From positions 1,253,289-1,317,288 of the forward strand of contig NC_053412.1 of NCBI RefSeq assembly GCF_016859285.1: a DNA stretch of 64,000 bases, read 5' to 3'. This stretch comes from Xiphias gladius. Its lineage: Eukaryota; Chordata; Actinopteri; Istiophoriformes; Xiphiidae. Position numbers and translations under genes: made by a program. Of the stretch, positions 1-11,364 are shown piece after piece. Below the pieces are notes generated by a model. That model saw only the letters and a program-made list of their open reading frames with translations, had not been told where the DNA came from and did not search any database. The stretch's first letter is position 1. Each line of letters opens with the position of its first letter.

Positions 1-317
1 TTCTGCACGTTCCCACTCAGAGAAAAGGTCCCGGGAAATGACAGCCGTTCCCCGGAGGACCTGGAAAAAAGCTTTGAAAAGAGACTCGTCGGGGACAAAA
101 AAAAGGTGTTGAGTTTCTGGGGCGTTCGCGTGGCTCACGTTGTTCGGTCGAGAGTAGAAGCCTCCGATTGAGGGTTTTCCCGCGCAGCAGATTTACCGCC
201 AGGTCGCTGTATTGTCAATATTATTCACCTCAATTTAGAAAAGTGAAACCGGCTCTTTCTTAAAACGCAGAAACCCACGTTTGCTTTTTGTGCGAAAACT
301 GTCTTTGTCTTTGTCAG

Positions 318-641
318 CTGCTGATGCCGGCGCTGATGGTGACGGCAGGTAAGGACCCCGTGCTGCTGCCGGCCTTCTCCAAAGGAATGGAGGATTTGGT
401 GAGGGGAAAAAACAGCAGCATGACAAACTGCAGACAGGGTGTGATTATTGATTATTGGAGGAGAATCTGACATCTGTCGTTTACTGATTTTCAGATCCCG
501 AACCTGAGCAGGGGACACATCGAGGACTGTGGACACTGGACTCAGACGGAAAGGCCAGCGGAGACGAACAACATCCTGATAGCGTGGCTTAAAGAAACGC
601 ATAAGAAGGCGGGAGGTGTCACTGTGGCTCCCAAACTGTGA
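318..641 (+). CDS. ephx2: Soluble epoxide hydrolase, C-terminal two exons (partial gene)
   Basis: Two coding exons read 318-398 (27 codons, preceded by TTTGTCAG, followed by GTGAGG) and 495-641 (48 codons plus TGA, preceded by TTTTCAG). The first encodes LLMPALMVTAGKDPVLLP and ends MEDL; the second starts IPNLSRGHIEDCGHWTQ. This is the end of the alpha/beta-hydrolase fold of soluble epoxide hydrolase, which hydrolyses lipid epoxides such as EETs to diols. The Asp in the GKD segment and the His in CGHW fit the Asp and His of the catalytic triad; the nucleophilic Asp lies in exons outside the window. The last residues are APKL, where the mammalian enzyme ends in a peroxisomal SKM/SKI-type tail. 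The preceding exon is not found in positions 1-317. The gene converges with the minus-strand gene that ends at 2422. Confidence 0.93.
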
Positions 642-829
642 GGGGGGGGGGGGGGGGCGAAGGAAGGAGGAGGGAAGAAAAGAGAGAAGGAAGCAGGAGG
701 GAAGGGGAGAAAGGAGCGAAGGAAGGGGAGGAGGGAAGGAAGGAGGGAAGGAAGGAGGAGTGAAGGGAAGGGGAGGAGGAGAAAGAATGGAAGGAAGGGA
801 AAGGAGGGAAAGAAAAAGTGGGGTGGAGT
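642..829 (+). repeat. G-run followed by GGAAGGAGG-type polypurine repeat in ephx2 3' UTR
   Basis: Immediately after the ephx2 stop codon there is a run of 16 G, then about 170 bases that are almost purely purine on the + strand, built from degenerate GGAAGGAGG units. It probably lies in the 3' untranslated region. Confidence 0.9.
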
Positions 830-913
830 GAAAACAATGAATGGAACTTAAAGAAAAGGAGGCAGAGAATCCTGCAGCGCCAGAGAGCACTTGATCACAG
901 TAAAGAATTTCAC

Positions 914-1072
914 AATAAAAGTCCATCATTCAGTGCTGCATGTCAGAAACAACGAGGTACACATAAAACTATCAGCATCTCATTGTAAGAATACTCTATC
1001 CCCAGTAAAAGTTCTGCAACTGTTCATTTTAACTACTTTATATGATCAAATGATATTTTTCACTGCAATAAA
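914..1072 (+). terminator. Candidate ephx2 polyadenylation signals
   Basis: AATAAA occurs at 914-919 and again at 1067-1072, about 270 and 430 bases after the ephx2 stop. Either could end the transcript. Usage cannot be judged from sequence alone. Confidence 0.5.
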
Positions 1073-2421
1073 ATCTTAAAGCCTCCAACGTGTCGTGATT
1101 ATAACAATGATAGTAATAACATCCGGTTAGACGATGCGAAATCTGGTTTAACTGGATTGTTTCATCCTGTTTTCTATGGAAATCAACTTGTGTAAGGAAT
1201 TTTCTAGAAATAAGTGTGCGACTCTTAAACCAAGAAAAAAAAGATACTTTATTCATGAAACCAGGTGCGTTTCAGCACAAAAAAACAATTCAAATAGTAC
1301 ATTTCCAATGAATTAATTCCACTTCACTGCTACTGCAGCAAACAATTCAACATATATGAAAGAACGAAGGAATATTTGCTTCGGTTTTAAAGGGAGAAGT
1401 CATTTTACCTGAAATCTAAATTGCACAGATTCTTCCAGGAAACTTTCTAGAGAGTTGTCAATGAAATTATGACCCATTAAAATAAAGCGTTACACAAGAT
1501 TATCTTCGGATTTTTAGAGACGTTTTCAAGCCGGATGAACAGACGCTGGAATGTCCCTGGTGCTAAGCCTCGGTCCTGATGGCAGAGATTGTCTGGGAAT
1601 TTGGGCTGAAGCTTTTAATATATAAAGTAATCAGTGAAAACTGGAGATTTCCCGAGAAAAAGGTAGAATAATAATATTTTGAGAAAAAAAAAATCCGGAG
1701 GCAGGTCGCAGCTTTATGATAAAGGGTCTAAAGTAATAGGTAGAAAATCTCACAATAATAGAATCATCTTCGAATATTTGGAACATCTTTCTTAAAATGA
1801 CAACTTCAGTGACTCGTCTGGTAAATTGGGACTTTATCTCAGAGTATTCCGACTTTTTCACGTTAATAATGTGACTTGTTCTCAATATATTTGATTTCCT
1901 TCCGTACCAGTGGCACCGGTACTCCACTGCGTCAACCCCACATTCAAACATTTCAGTTTCTTGTCTCTAAATTAAGTTTTATATTTAGAAAAAAAAACCC
2001 CGGATGTTCAGTTAATATCAAGAAAAGGTTTGAAAGCAATCGAGAAGGATTTAAGCAGTTCGTTCTATTTTATGTTACAACAACTCACAACACAGACGCT
2101 CTGTAATGAATGTTACTACTAATGATCAAGACAAATGTAAGACCAAGTGGGTTCTGGGACTCGGGGATTCTGGGAACGAGATCTAAGTATCGTAAGAGAA
2201 AAGCGGGGATGTTTAGAGAATGAAGTTGTGCGCGTGAAGGTTCATCTAATCCACGCAGTCAACATTTCTCATAAACGGACAAATTCGTCCTGTTTTCTGG
2301 TCTAAATCACAACCTCACAGTAGCAACATCATGACTTCAGCCTCAACAATCTTCCATTTGCGCGGGGGAACAACGCCGCCGTCCGGTTGGTGGCGATGAG
2401 AACTGAGCATAAAACCGGTTC
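1073..2421. other. Convergent 3' region between ephx2 and the LRAT/PLAAT-like gene
   Basis: No coding exon is visible. A minus-strand AATAAA (TTTATT at 1248-1253) could serve the LRAT/PLAAT-like gene whose stop codon is at 2422. That would give it a 3' untranslated region of about 1.2 kb, ending within 200 bases of the ephx2 3' end. Confidence 0.4.
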
Positions 2422-2489
2422 TCACAGTTTCTTGTTCTCAAACAGCTTCTTCCAGGTCGGCATGATGAATTTGTAAATTGTCTCTATCT

Positions 2490-2551
<62 letters not shown>

Positions 2552-5403
2552 AGAGATCAGCTGTTACAGATCCAGATTAAAAACAATGATGTCTGCAGCA
2601 TTTTTGGAGGCTGCGAGCACAGACATAGGGTTTCTCGTTACTACACCGAAGCCCTGAGACGCTCTACCGGTCTCCTCCCGGATGCCCCGGACTCTCTGCC
2701 CTAAAACGTCTGTTTCTGCATCGCTAGACCAGGTAGAAACGCGGAGGAGGAGCAGTGTCCGACCAAAACACCGGAGAAACGTCTCTTCAGTAGCCGAGAG
2801 CATCGTTTCTGGACCTGTTATGTTCAGGACCCGAGGGACCAGACCAGTGTGTCTGAAAATCCGCGGCTACCTCGGGACAAAACATTTCACTGCGGAGTAA
2901 ACAGATGATGATGATGATGATGATGTATTATTATTATTATTGTTATTGTTATTGTTATTGTTATTATGGACTTGTGCCCCCGCGGCCGTTTGGCTTCCAC
3001 TCACTTCTCGGTGGCATGAAAGTCAAGCAGCAGACCGGACGTTCATCGTGCCGGATCACACGCCTCGGTTTTCACACCTCTACAGAGACGGATGGAAAGC
3101 AACCAGGAAGCCCTGGGCAGTGGGAAACGGGCTAAAACGTGTGGCCGTCGTCTGCTCTCACCCGTGGATAATCTCATGGGGTCAGTTCAACTCGCCCATG
3201 TTTCCCTCCGGAGCCGCTTTACCCCGAGACGGGAATTAAACGACCGGTCCAGTCTCTGACAGACAGACACAAGCATAGGCGCCGACCAGTGAGGTGGTGG
3301 TCTCCGCACGCCGGCCTACACACAGCCTCCCTGCCAGAGGCTAGCCCGCCCCGGCCCCCACCCACCTGCTCAGACTTCTTGACGCCGTATCTGAAGAGCG
3401 TGGCCTGGTGCTCGCTGTTGTGAAACAGGATGTCGAAGGTCACCTCGCGGCCCATCATGTCGTCGATGGCCGGCTTCACCACGGCCTGGAAGTCTCTGGC
3501 CGGGAACGAGTCGTCCAGCATGTTGCTGACCTGTCACAGGCAGGACCGTCACGCACACGAAGGCTGCGCTCTCGTTATGGTTTGAATGTTAAGACCGCGC
3601 CTGCGTTACCTTGTATTTGTCTCCCAGCAGCTCCAGCGGGTCCAGTTTGACCTCTGACCTCAGAGCTCGGCCAAAGAGCGGCAGCTTGGCGTCTGAATCT
3701 GACGAAGAAACACACACACACACACGCACACGCACACACAGGTGTTTGTGAATCGCGGCTATGGTGAGAGGAAGAGCTGGAAGACTCAGGTTTGTTGGTA
3801 GGAGGAGGAGGGAAATATCTGTCGGTGCAGGAAAGAACATTTGCACCTTTTACCAGAAGAAATCGACTTGTTTCACTCATTGTTTTTAATATACATGAAA
3901 AAAGTCTGTATCTTGAAATAAGAAAAAATAAGGAACCAAGAAAAATCAAACTGTAACATTCGACCATTTTCTAGAGTGAAGTTTGATTTTCCTTGATCCT
4001 TGTGCAGCAACTTGGCTCAAAGCGTTCGCTGTCTCAAGACACGGACGTTTATTTCTACAACATAAGTTGAAACACATGTACGGTTTTTACTGCATTAGCC
4101 ACTTTTCTCTTTTCTCCTCCGCGGTCTTGGTTGAAATGAGAAACCTGCCGTCGCTGTCGTCAGCGCGGCCCGCGGCGGGACGTCCACACCTACCTCGACA
4201 TGTCAGGTGAGCCACGTAGGGGACGCCGTCCTTCTCTCCGTAGTACACCGCGAAATGGGAAAAGTACTTGTTCCTGGGATACTCCACGATGTCCCCCGGG
4301 AACAGCTTGGGCAGGGAATGTTTCTGGGGAAGCGGCAGACAGAGGGTGACCATCATGCGGTCAGAGACGACGTCGGAGACATCTGGTCCGCTACGCATTG
4401 ATCAGAAATCGATAGCGGATGTCTGACTGGGATTCTTTTTTTTTTTTTTTTTTTTAAAACCCAAATGTAACGAGCTGCTAAAACCCCACGTCGTTCCGGT
4501 CCTTGGGGGGAGGGGGGTTAACCACAACTAAAACCCAAGTGATTAAGGTGGGAAGCCACAAGGTGACGAGCTCATTCTGTTTCATGCGCTCTACCGTTAT
4601 TTTGGAACATTCTGAGTCAGTGAATTCACCTTCACGAGTTTAAAAACACATAAATCCGCCAAGAATCCCGTTGAACATCTAAAGAAAGACACCGGGGCCA
4701 AAACCACAACAGCAAGACCCGCCTGTATCCACAGAAACGGATCAGCCGACCTGTCCCTTGCTCTGAACAGAAGGCCGAGGTGCGTTTTAACGACGTCGCA
4801 GACAGGTCGAGTCCACAGCCACGACACCGTCTCTGCGAGGCTGGGTTCAGAACCGGCGGAGTCATCCTCGGGGACCGACACGGAGCCAAGCGGCCGGCAC
4901 GAGTAGATTTCTCTGCTTTTGGGGGGAAAGTTAACCGATTTCATCAAACACCGAAACCTGAGATGAGTGGACGCAGCAGGGTTTCAGGAAAACTCCGAGT
5001 ATGTCCCACAACGTTTTCGGCAACCGGTCCTGATAGTTCCTATTGTTCTGCACAACGCGAACGCACGTAACGGACCCTGCTCAGCCAGATGTGGGTCCTG
5101 TGGAGGACTGAAGAGGGCGCAGGGAGTCCCAGTGCTCTAACTTTTAAAAGCCTCCTTCGGACCGTGAGTCCAGCACCTTAGTCTCGTTTCCAATCAAAAC
5201 GTTAGTCAGTAAAACCTCACGCCCCCTCCCAGAAGACAAGTGTCTGAATTGCTTCTTTCTGATGAACTTAAGAGCTTAAAAAAAAAAAACTCGTTGCCAA
5301 CAACAACTGACATTTACCAGGTTTCAGGGTCGAATAAATAAATTTAAAATCCAAATAAACTATAAAGTAACACCAGGATCTTCGTCGTACTCACCAGGCC
5401 CAT
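2422..5403 (-). CDS. LRAT/PLAAT (H-rev107)-like small protein with Ser in place of the catalytic Cys
   Basis: Five coding exons, in transcript order 5395-5403, 4194-4323, 3610-3698, 3366-3530 and 2422-2487, join in frame to 153 codons (152 residues). The first coding exon carries only ATG GGC CTG before a GTGAGT donor. The protein has the short N-terminus and layout of PLAAT/LRAT thiol acyltransferases, which act on phospholipids or retinol at membranes: FPGDIVEYPR, then SHFAVYYG (His26), then YVAHL (His42), then a segment matching the family's Asn-Cys-Glu-His block. Here that block reads FHNSEHQATLFRYG, so the expected catalytic Cys is Ser115. PLAATs are about 160-170 residues with a hydrophobic tail; this one ends in a charged amphipathic stretch (IETIYKFIMPTWKKLFENKKL region) and shows no membrane segment. 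Introns have phases 0, 1, 0 and 0. Family membership is confident; the orthologue is not identified. The three-codon start exon is an inference from frame and splice-site strength. Confidence 0.82.
2493..2552. repeat. (AC)n microsatellite
   Basis: About 30 uninterrupted AC units. It lies only about 5 bases inside the last intron of the LRAT/PLAAT-like gene, adjoining the CTGTTAC acceptor at 2488. Confidence 0.97.
2905..2967. repeat. (ATG)n-(TTA)n-(TTATTG)n compound microsatellite
   Basis: Seven ATG units run directly into TTA units and then degenerate TTATTG units. It is intronic to the LRAT/PLAAT-like gene. Confidence 0.95.
3711..3740. repeat. Short CA-rich microsatellite
   Basis: CA units with two CG interruptions, just upstream (transcript sense) of the 3698 acceptor of the LRAT/PLAAT-like gene. 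Confidence 0.9.
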
Positions 5404-5458
5404 GGGTTAAGGTATTTACTGCGGCTCTCTCTTCAGTCGCTTCTGAAAATGAAATCCA

Positions 5459-5484
5459 CCACACACACACACACACACACACAC
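5459..5484. repeat. (CA)n microsatellite
   Basis: Thirteen CA units about 15 bases beyond the putative acceptor at 5443-5444 that bounds the start exon of the LRAT/PLAAT-like gene. Confidence 0.95.
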
Positions 5485-5773
5485 CTCTCACACACGGTGG
5501 GAGTCCACCTGCTTTACATACAGGCTGCAGCGATGAGACCGGTCTGTCCCGGTCACAGTCGACTGAGCTCGCTCCCATCTCCCTCTGTGGCTCTCACGCT
5601 TCACCGGCACTCGTTTGATTTTCTGTGGTATTTCGTGTCGTGGTGCGTCTCGCCCTCACTTCACGCGTGTCTGCGTGGGACGAGGCGACGTCTGAGGGAC
5701 ATTCCTGCAGGTTGAGCGTAGGATGTTTAATCGTGGAGCGTCGCGGGTCCCCCGGCGTGCTCGTCCCTCCACC

Positions 5774-5775
<2 letters not shown>

Positions 5776-5823
<48 letters not shown>
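5776..5823. repeat. (TG)n microsatellite
   Basis: About 24 uninterrupted TG units upstream of the LRAT/PLAAT-like gene. Confidence 0.97.
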
Positions 5824-5825
<2 letters not shown>

Positions 5826-6829
5826 GCAGGTGTTTCCTAAACAGAGAGCGCGAAAGAGGAAGTGGCTTCAGGGGACCAGCAGCCGGTTAAAACACCCCAC
5901 AAGAATCATTCCAGGGGTTTGGGATTTTTCTTTTTTTTAAGCCCAATGACCACAAATCACTTTGACATTACAGGCATCCGTTGACCTCCATTAATGTCCG
6001 GCCAACTGACAGCGATGGCCGTGATTTGTCATTCACGAGATGAAACCTGCAAAGATGCTGCCTTGGTCTTTACGTGTCCGACCTGAGCGGACGGTATTTG
6101 GGTAAACGTGGAAGTGGCGTTCGCGCCGTTGTTGCCGTAATTTACCTTCTGAACATTTCCTCAGAGCTCAGCGCGGAGTTTTCTGAAATCTCCGCCAAGA
6201 ACTGTGGTGATTTCAAGTGCTGCCTGAAAAAAGAAAGAAAGAAAATTAAAATACAGACGGGCTGAAATATCGATGTGTAGGATTCAACATAAGACTGTTG
6301 CACCAGAGAAAAGAGTGTCCAGCTTTTCTCTTTCTTCCCGAGACTTTCAAAACATGAACAAAGAAAAAAAACTCTAAACTCTCTACTTTCTGCATTTTGT
6401 ATTGATTCTCAGGAAAAAAGAAAAACTCAGAATTGACCACCAGTTTTGGGACAGTTAAAGTTTTCGAGAAGACAGCATCTGCTAAAACAAGCCCGACTCA
6501 AGGGCCACACGGTTGCCAGTTCTGGAGCTTTCACTCATACTGCGTCACGTGGTCTTCCTCGGCGGACGGACTCTGCCGGGCTGCCCCGGATCAGACGAGA
6601 GGCTGCCGAAGCGCCGTGGACGAAACCCCCCCAGAGCTCGGTTGTCAGATCCGCTCCACGTCCACTGAGCGAGACTCTGAGCTCCGGTGAAGACCGTGGA
6701 GAGCAGCTAAAGGCTCTGGAAAGCAAACGGACGGTAAATGGAGCTCTCTGGTTTTCCCACATCAATAAGCTCCGGAGTTTGACTTAATACATTCATACAG
6801 AACTGAAACGACCCCTTTCCCTCTAAACT

Positions 6830-7030
6830 GCGAGGGATCTGCTGCTTTTCTTTGTCTCATGTGACAGTAAACGTTGCTTTGGTCCCCCTCTGTCTTTCAT
6901 TATTGGTCTGGACAGTAAAAAAAGACAACAAGAAGACATCCGTGACAGGCATTTTCACCAAGTTCTGGCCTTTTATAGATGAGACGGTTAACGGAGAAAA
7001 CAATCAACAGACTGATCAACAATGACAGTG
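6830..7030 (-). repeat. Diverged copy of a dispersed teleost repeat
   Basis: Contains CTGCTTTTCTTTGTCTCATG followed by TTGGTCTGGACAG, the same order of blocks seen near 10335 and 14225. Strongly diverged, so limits are approximate. Confidence 0.4.
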
Positions 7031-8746
7031 GCTGCTAGCTGCAGCTGAAGGCAGAATTTCGGAAAACGGCAGGATGTTTTTGGAATTACTGATCTCCACG
7101 CAACGCATCAGATTTTTCCTCGTGTTTATTGGTAACATGTGATTGCTGTCGGTAAAATGCACGTCCTTGTCTCCAAATTTGGTCAATTTTAAGCTTTTTG
7201 GATAAACAGAAGGATTAAATGCTCTTTCTTAAAAACAATTCTCCTTCTTTAAACCCTTTGAAAACCCACCGGATTATCACAGAAATACATCAGCGTAAGG
7301 ATTAAAGCAACAATTCAACATTCCCAACTCTAAAGATCACTAATTAACACATTACATCTTATTTGTTCAATCCAAAAAAAAGGTAAAAATGTATGGATAT
7401 ATAAGCGCACAGACTTTGATGAGACAATTCCTGGAGGACTGCGCTTCGTCTTTCATGTTGTTTTGCTGAAAATGATCACAAAAGTGCCAAAAAAAATAAA
7501 AAATCGGAAAGCCAGCTCGTTAGTCAAAAGCCTGGCTTGGAAATGTTCGCTTCAGCCAGCTCCGTCTGTTCCGCCGTCTCTCTCCTCGAGACCTCTGCTC
7601 AGTCTGATGAATTCACAGCTTTCTCACTTAGACTGGATTTTAAATGAGGCAGAGCTGCCCACGGAGCCGGGACTTGAGTTGATAGCTTATTAAAACACGC
7701 GAGGGGACGGGCAGCTCGGCGGGACTCAGGTCGGCTCCAGGGCCCGATGCTGGAGCCCGGAAAATTAGAAAAACACACTGGAAATAAATACCAGGTCTCT
7801 CGCTGTCTGGAGCTGAGGACGGGGCGCTAACATGCTTTGACACAGTGAGGCCCAAGCAGGTAACGACGGCGGTGAAATTCCGCCTAAATGACGGCGTCGG
7901 CGCGCGTAAAGAGTCGGACAGGAGGCACTGGAGCCAGCCCCTACCAGTCTAACTCAGACCAACAGCAGGGCTCCTGTGCATTCCCGGTTTGAAATGATAA
8001 AAATAAATAAAATAAAATAATAAAAATCACATTTCCGACTGCAGTGTTGCTCAGAGCCAAACGACTGGATGGACGTTTGGCTGCATTTGGCTTCGGAGCC
8101 GCGTTGACTCGATGCGGCGCAGCGAGGACCGATTTAGCTGTACTCAAGAGTCGGGACCTTTTCCAGAAACGTTCAAACGAATGAAGCGTCACGCACAACG
8201 AAGTATCGGGGCCACGGTCGAGAGAAGAGAACCTTGAGACTTTGCGTGTCAATATAAACGCGTAACACCGAGAACAATCTGAGGAAAAGAAAAGTCGTAC
8301 TTTGAAGGGAAACCAGGTCGTGTCACATGTCTGAAAATCCAGGACAATCGCGACCAATTACCGGAGAAACCTCAGACCCTCCACATCCCACATCCAATAT
8401 GTAGGCCGCTGGAAAGACCCGTTGACATCAATGGACAGTACATTTTCCATTTACTGCGTTTTACGTGTGAAACCCTGACTTTTCCTCATTTGATTTTACA
8501 TCTTGTTTCTCAAAGCTTTTTTAGTATTTAGCAGTAAGTCTCAAAATCTCAGATTCCCCCCTAATAGTGCCCATACTACAACGTCTTCCTTACGACAATG
8601 GCGGACACCTGGATTTCTCTTTATCTATCTACGCCCTCTGATACAACAGGAGGCAGCCACTCAGAGCGCATTGTCCTATCATCTCTTCATCAGTCCGAGA
8701 CCACGTTCGTGTTCAGTTTCTTGTTGGGAGGGGGGGTTTTTTGGTC

Positions 8747-8773
8747 TTTTTTTTTTGGGGGGGGGGGGGGGGG
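8747..8773. repeat. T-run joined to G-run
   Basis: Ten T followed by seventeen G on the + strand. Such homopolymers are also prone to sequencing-length error. Confidence 0.9.
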
Positions 8774-9235
8774 TTATTTTGCCCTAGATAATCGGCTGTG
8801 AGTGACGTATCTGTCCCGTTGGCGCAGAAGAAACATGCCAGTTTGAGGGTCGTTACTTCTTGACTTAGAACAGCCTGTCCAGCTGCAAACATCCCACTGG
8901 GGACGTCACTGAAAAAAATACCAGACACGTGAGCGGCGACTCGGAGGTCTGGGACGAAGCTAAGGCTGCTCAGGAACCCCGCTGAAAAACTGAGGGAGTC
9001 CAGGATAAAAAAATAATCAAGCAAACAGAAAAATAAAAGAACCCTAGCAGACCTCTTAATTAAACCCACTTCAAGCTTGTGAGATGATGATCCACCCTGC
9101 TGCTGTGAAAAGTCCACAAATCCACCCACATTAACAAAATATAGATTTTCTGTCTTGAAAAAAATAAACATTTCAATTCGTGAGATTCAGACCCAGATTC
9201 TGAGGACTGCATTTGCTGAAGAAAGTGTGCATGCA

Positions 9236-9451
9236 GCACACACACACACCCACATCTCACTCTCTCTCACACACACACGCGCACACTCAGACACACACAC
9301 ACACACCAATGCCCCTTTATAAAGTCAGTGCAGCATACAGTCGTTTAGTCTGTCAAAGGCACCTGAGTTTAGCTCCAACTTGAGCTAGAGGTTCACCAGT
9401 GTATACACAACATACACAGACAACACAGACAAAACACACACACACACACAA
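9236..9451. repeat. Cluster of CA-rich microsatellites
   Basis: CA-rich blocks at 9236-9306 and 9434-9451 separated by about 130 bases of ordinary sequence. Confidence 0.85.
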
Positions 9452-10334
9452 ATGTATGTATATGTATCAGGGGCGCTACAATTTCTCACTTCGATTTTCC
9501 ACATGATCTCATTCCCTTTCATTATGAAATAGAATTTAAAAATAAACGCAGGTATGGTGGTTACATAACAATATAAACACCAAACCACACACTGCTCATC
9601 CTGATTAGTGCTGCAACGATTAGTCAAAGAACTGATCAACAGTAAATTCAATTATTTAAGCCGTATTTCAACCAAACAGTGCTGGAGGACTCACGGGGAC
9701 TAAACTCAGGAACTTCAAGTTCCTTTTAAGCTTTACTGTTTGAGTTTGAGAGACATGAAGACAAAGCAAGACAGACGGGTGATGGATTAAAATACGCTGG
9801 TGGTGTTTGAGAAATAATCCTCACACGAGAGTAAACATCGTCACAGAGTCATGGTGTCGTTCTCTGCCTTGACTGTGGTAGAACATTGATGGATGTTATG
9901 AATAAATGAAAAGGAGACTGAAGACTCCAGAGCTCCTGTCTCTAAATAACATGATTTCTTCTTTTGGACTTGTCCGGAAGTCGACCTACGCGTTATTTTG
10001 TTTTTAAATGTCTAAATGTCACGAGAAATGTCCGCCTGTCGCCTTAATACCGAGACTGGAGTAATCCAGTGTTTTCTTTACTCTGTGAATTAAGTGGTAC
10101 ACAAGTTGGAGCAGCTGCAAGATTTTGTTTGATCACCCAGTGACATTCAGAGGCCCGGACTCCATCCCGGTAGATCCTGGGTCATTGGGAAGCACTACAC
10201 ACGGAGCACGGGCTTTTTTGGGGCCAGGAACTAAATGAGAACCCTGGTTCTGCTAATCAAAAACCAGCTAAGGTTCCAGAGTTCCCAGAACAGCTGCTGC
10301 GCTGGAAACAGGCTAAATCATTCTCTGGTTTCTC

Positions 10335-10520
10335 CAGCGTGAGCGTTTGCTGCTTTTCAGTTTCATATCAATGTAAACTGAATATCTTTGGGTTTCGGTC
10401 TGTTGGTCAGACGTAATATGCAAAAACGTCAACTTGGACTTTTCATTGTTAACTGACACTGAAAATGAGATGCAACCATTTAGATCAATAATTAATCTGA
10501 ATATCTGAGTATTTATACAA
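10335..10520 (-). repeat. Dispersed teleost repeat, minus orientation
   Basis: Contains the blocks ACTGAATATCTTTGGGTTT and TCTGTTGGTCAGACGTAAT, reverse complements of blocks in the copy at 10955-11265. The two copies form an inverted pair about 430 bases apart. Confidence 0.6.
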
Positions 10521-10954
10521 ATTGCAGCGTTTTAAAGTGATGGAAACATAGTTTTTGCTAAAGTGGTTAAATTACAGAAACAAATTCCAACTTCGAAATG
10601 TTTTCTTGGAAAAGCAGATTAGGACAGCATTTAATGATTATTCTGATTATCAATTCATCCAGTGAATCCTTTAACCCTTAAACTCAAGCAATGTCTACTT
10701 GGGGCACATCGTCACTGGTTGCATCTCTCTATGAGGTCGGACCAGGCCATGCCATAGAGTTTTATCTGAATCATTTTTTGAGGGTTGAAGAAGTGAAATT
10801 ATCCAGCAGTTCGTTAAAAAAAAAAAAAAAAAAAAAATCATCTCTATCATTTTGTACAGCAGAAACGTATTTTAATGGTCTCCTGTCGGGCAACCCCCCA
10901 GATTTTATCTTTCAGTGCCTTAGGGGGTGTCTCACTCCCTGCTCGGGAACCACT

Positions 10955-11265
10955 GGATTAATCTGACGATTATTTTTACAGTTATTTGATTAAATGTTTT
11001 GGTCAGTAAAATATCAGGAAATAGTCCACGACAAGCTCCCAGAACTTCAGGGGAAATCTTCACGTCTTGTTTTGTCCGGTAAACAGCATAAAACCCAAAG
11101 ATATTCAGTTTAAAATGATATAAAACAGAGAAAAGCCACAAATATTCGCACCGAAAGAAGCTGCAACCAGAGAATCTTGCTGATAAAAGATCCTTCAGTT
11201 ATGAAAATATTTTTCTGCAACTTTTGTTGATCAAATTATTGATTATTTGAGTAAGTGTCTCAGCA
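10955..11265 (+). repeat. Dispersed teleost repeat, plus orientation
   Basis: Shows the ordered blocks of this family: GATTATTTGATTAAATG, GGTCAGTAAAATATCAGG, CTTGTTTTGTCCGG, AACCCAAAGATATTCAG and a tail with GTTGATCAAATTATTGATTA. I recognise the block order from other fish genomes, but did not run a repeat search. Confidence 0.65.
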
Positions 11266-11364
11266 CTAAAGCAGATTATCCAAATACTTTTCTCATTTCT
11301 GTGCTAAAGGAACCCTGATACATATTTCACAGACACACAGACGCACACACACAAACACACGTCT

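Larger units (their letters stand above)
5443..11364. other. Intergenic region between the LRAT/PLAAT-like gene and znf513
   Basis: No coding exon with family similarity and bounded splice sites was found on either strand. The region holds microsatellites, homopolymers (T at 8747-8756 then G to 8773; A at 10816-10837) and several copies of a dispersed repeat. Part of the left end must hold the promoter and any upstream untranslated exon of the LRAT/PLAAT-like gene; part of the right end must hold the znf513 3' untranslated region. Confidence 0.55.

Noticed and set aside
1-171. Open stretch at the left edge, frame 1, possibly an ephx2 exon (reads PEDLEKSFEKRLVGD)
   Set aside because: It does not match the expected residues before LLMPALMV, has no donor at its end, and runs into a stop.
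225-929. 234-codon minus-strand open frame
   Set aside because: It is the antisense of the ephx2 end and of the polypurine tract; the product is Pro/Ser/Leu-rich low complexity.
2493-9451. Regular repeats that might suggest a CRISPR array
   Set aside because: They are dinucleotide microsatellites without spacers, in a vertebrate genome.
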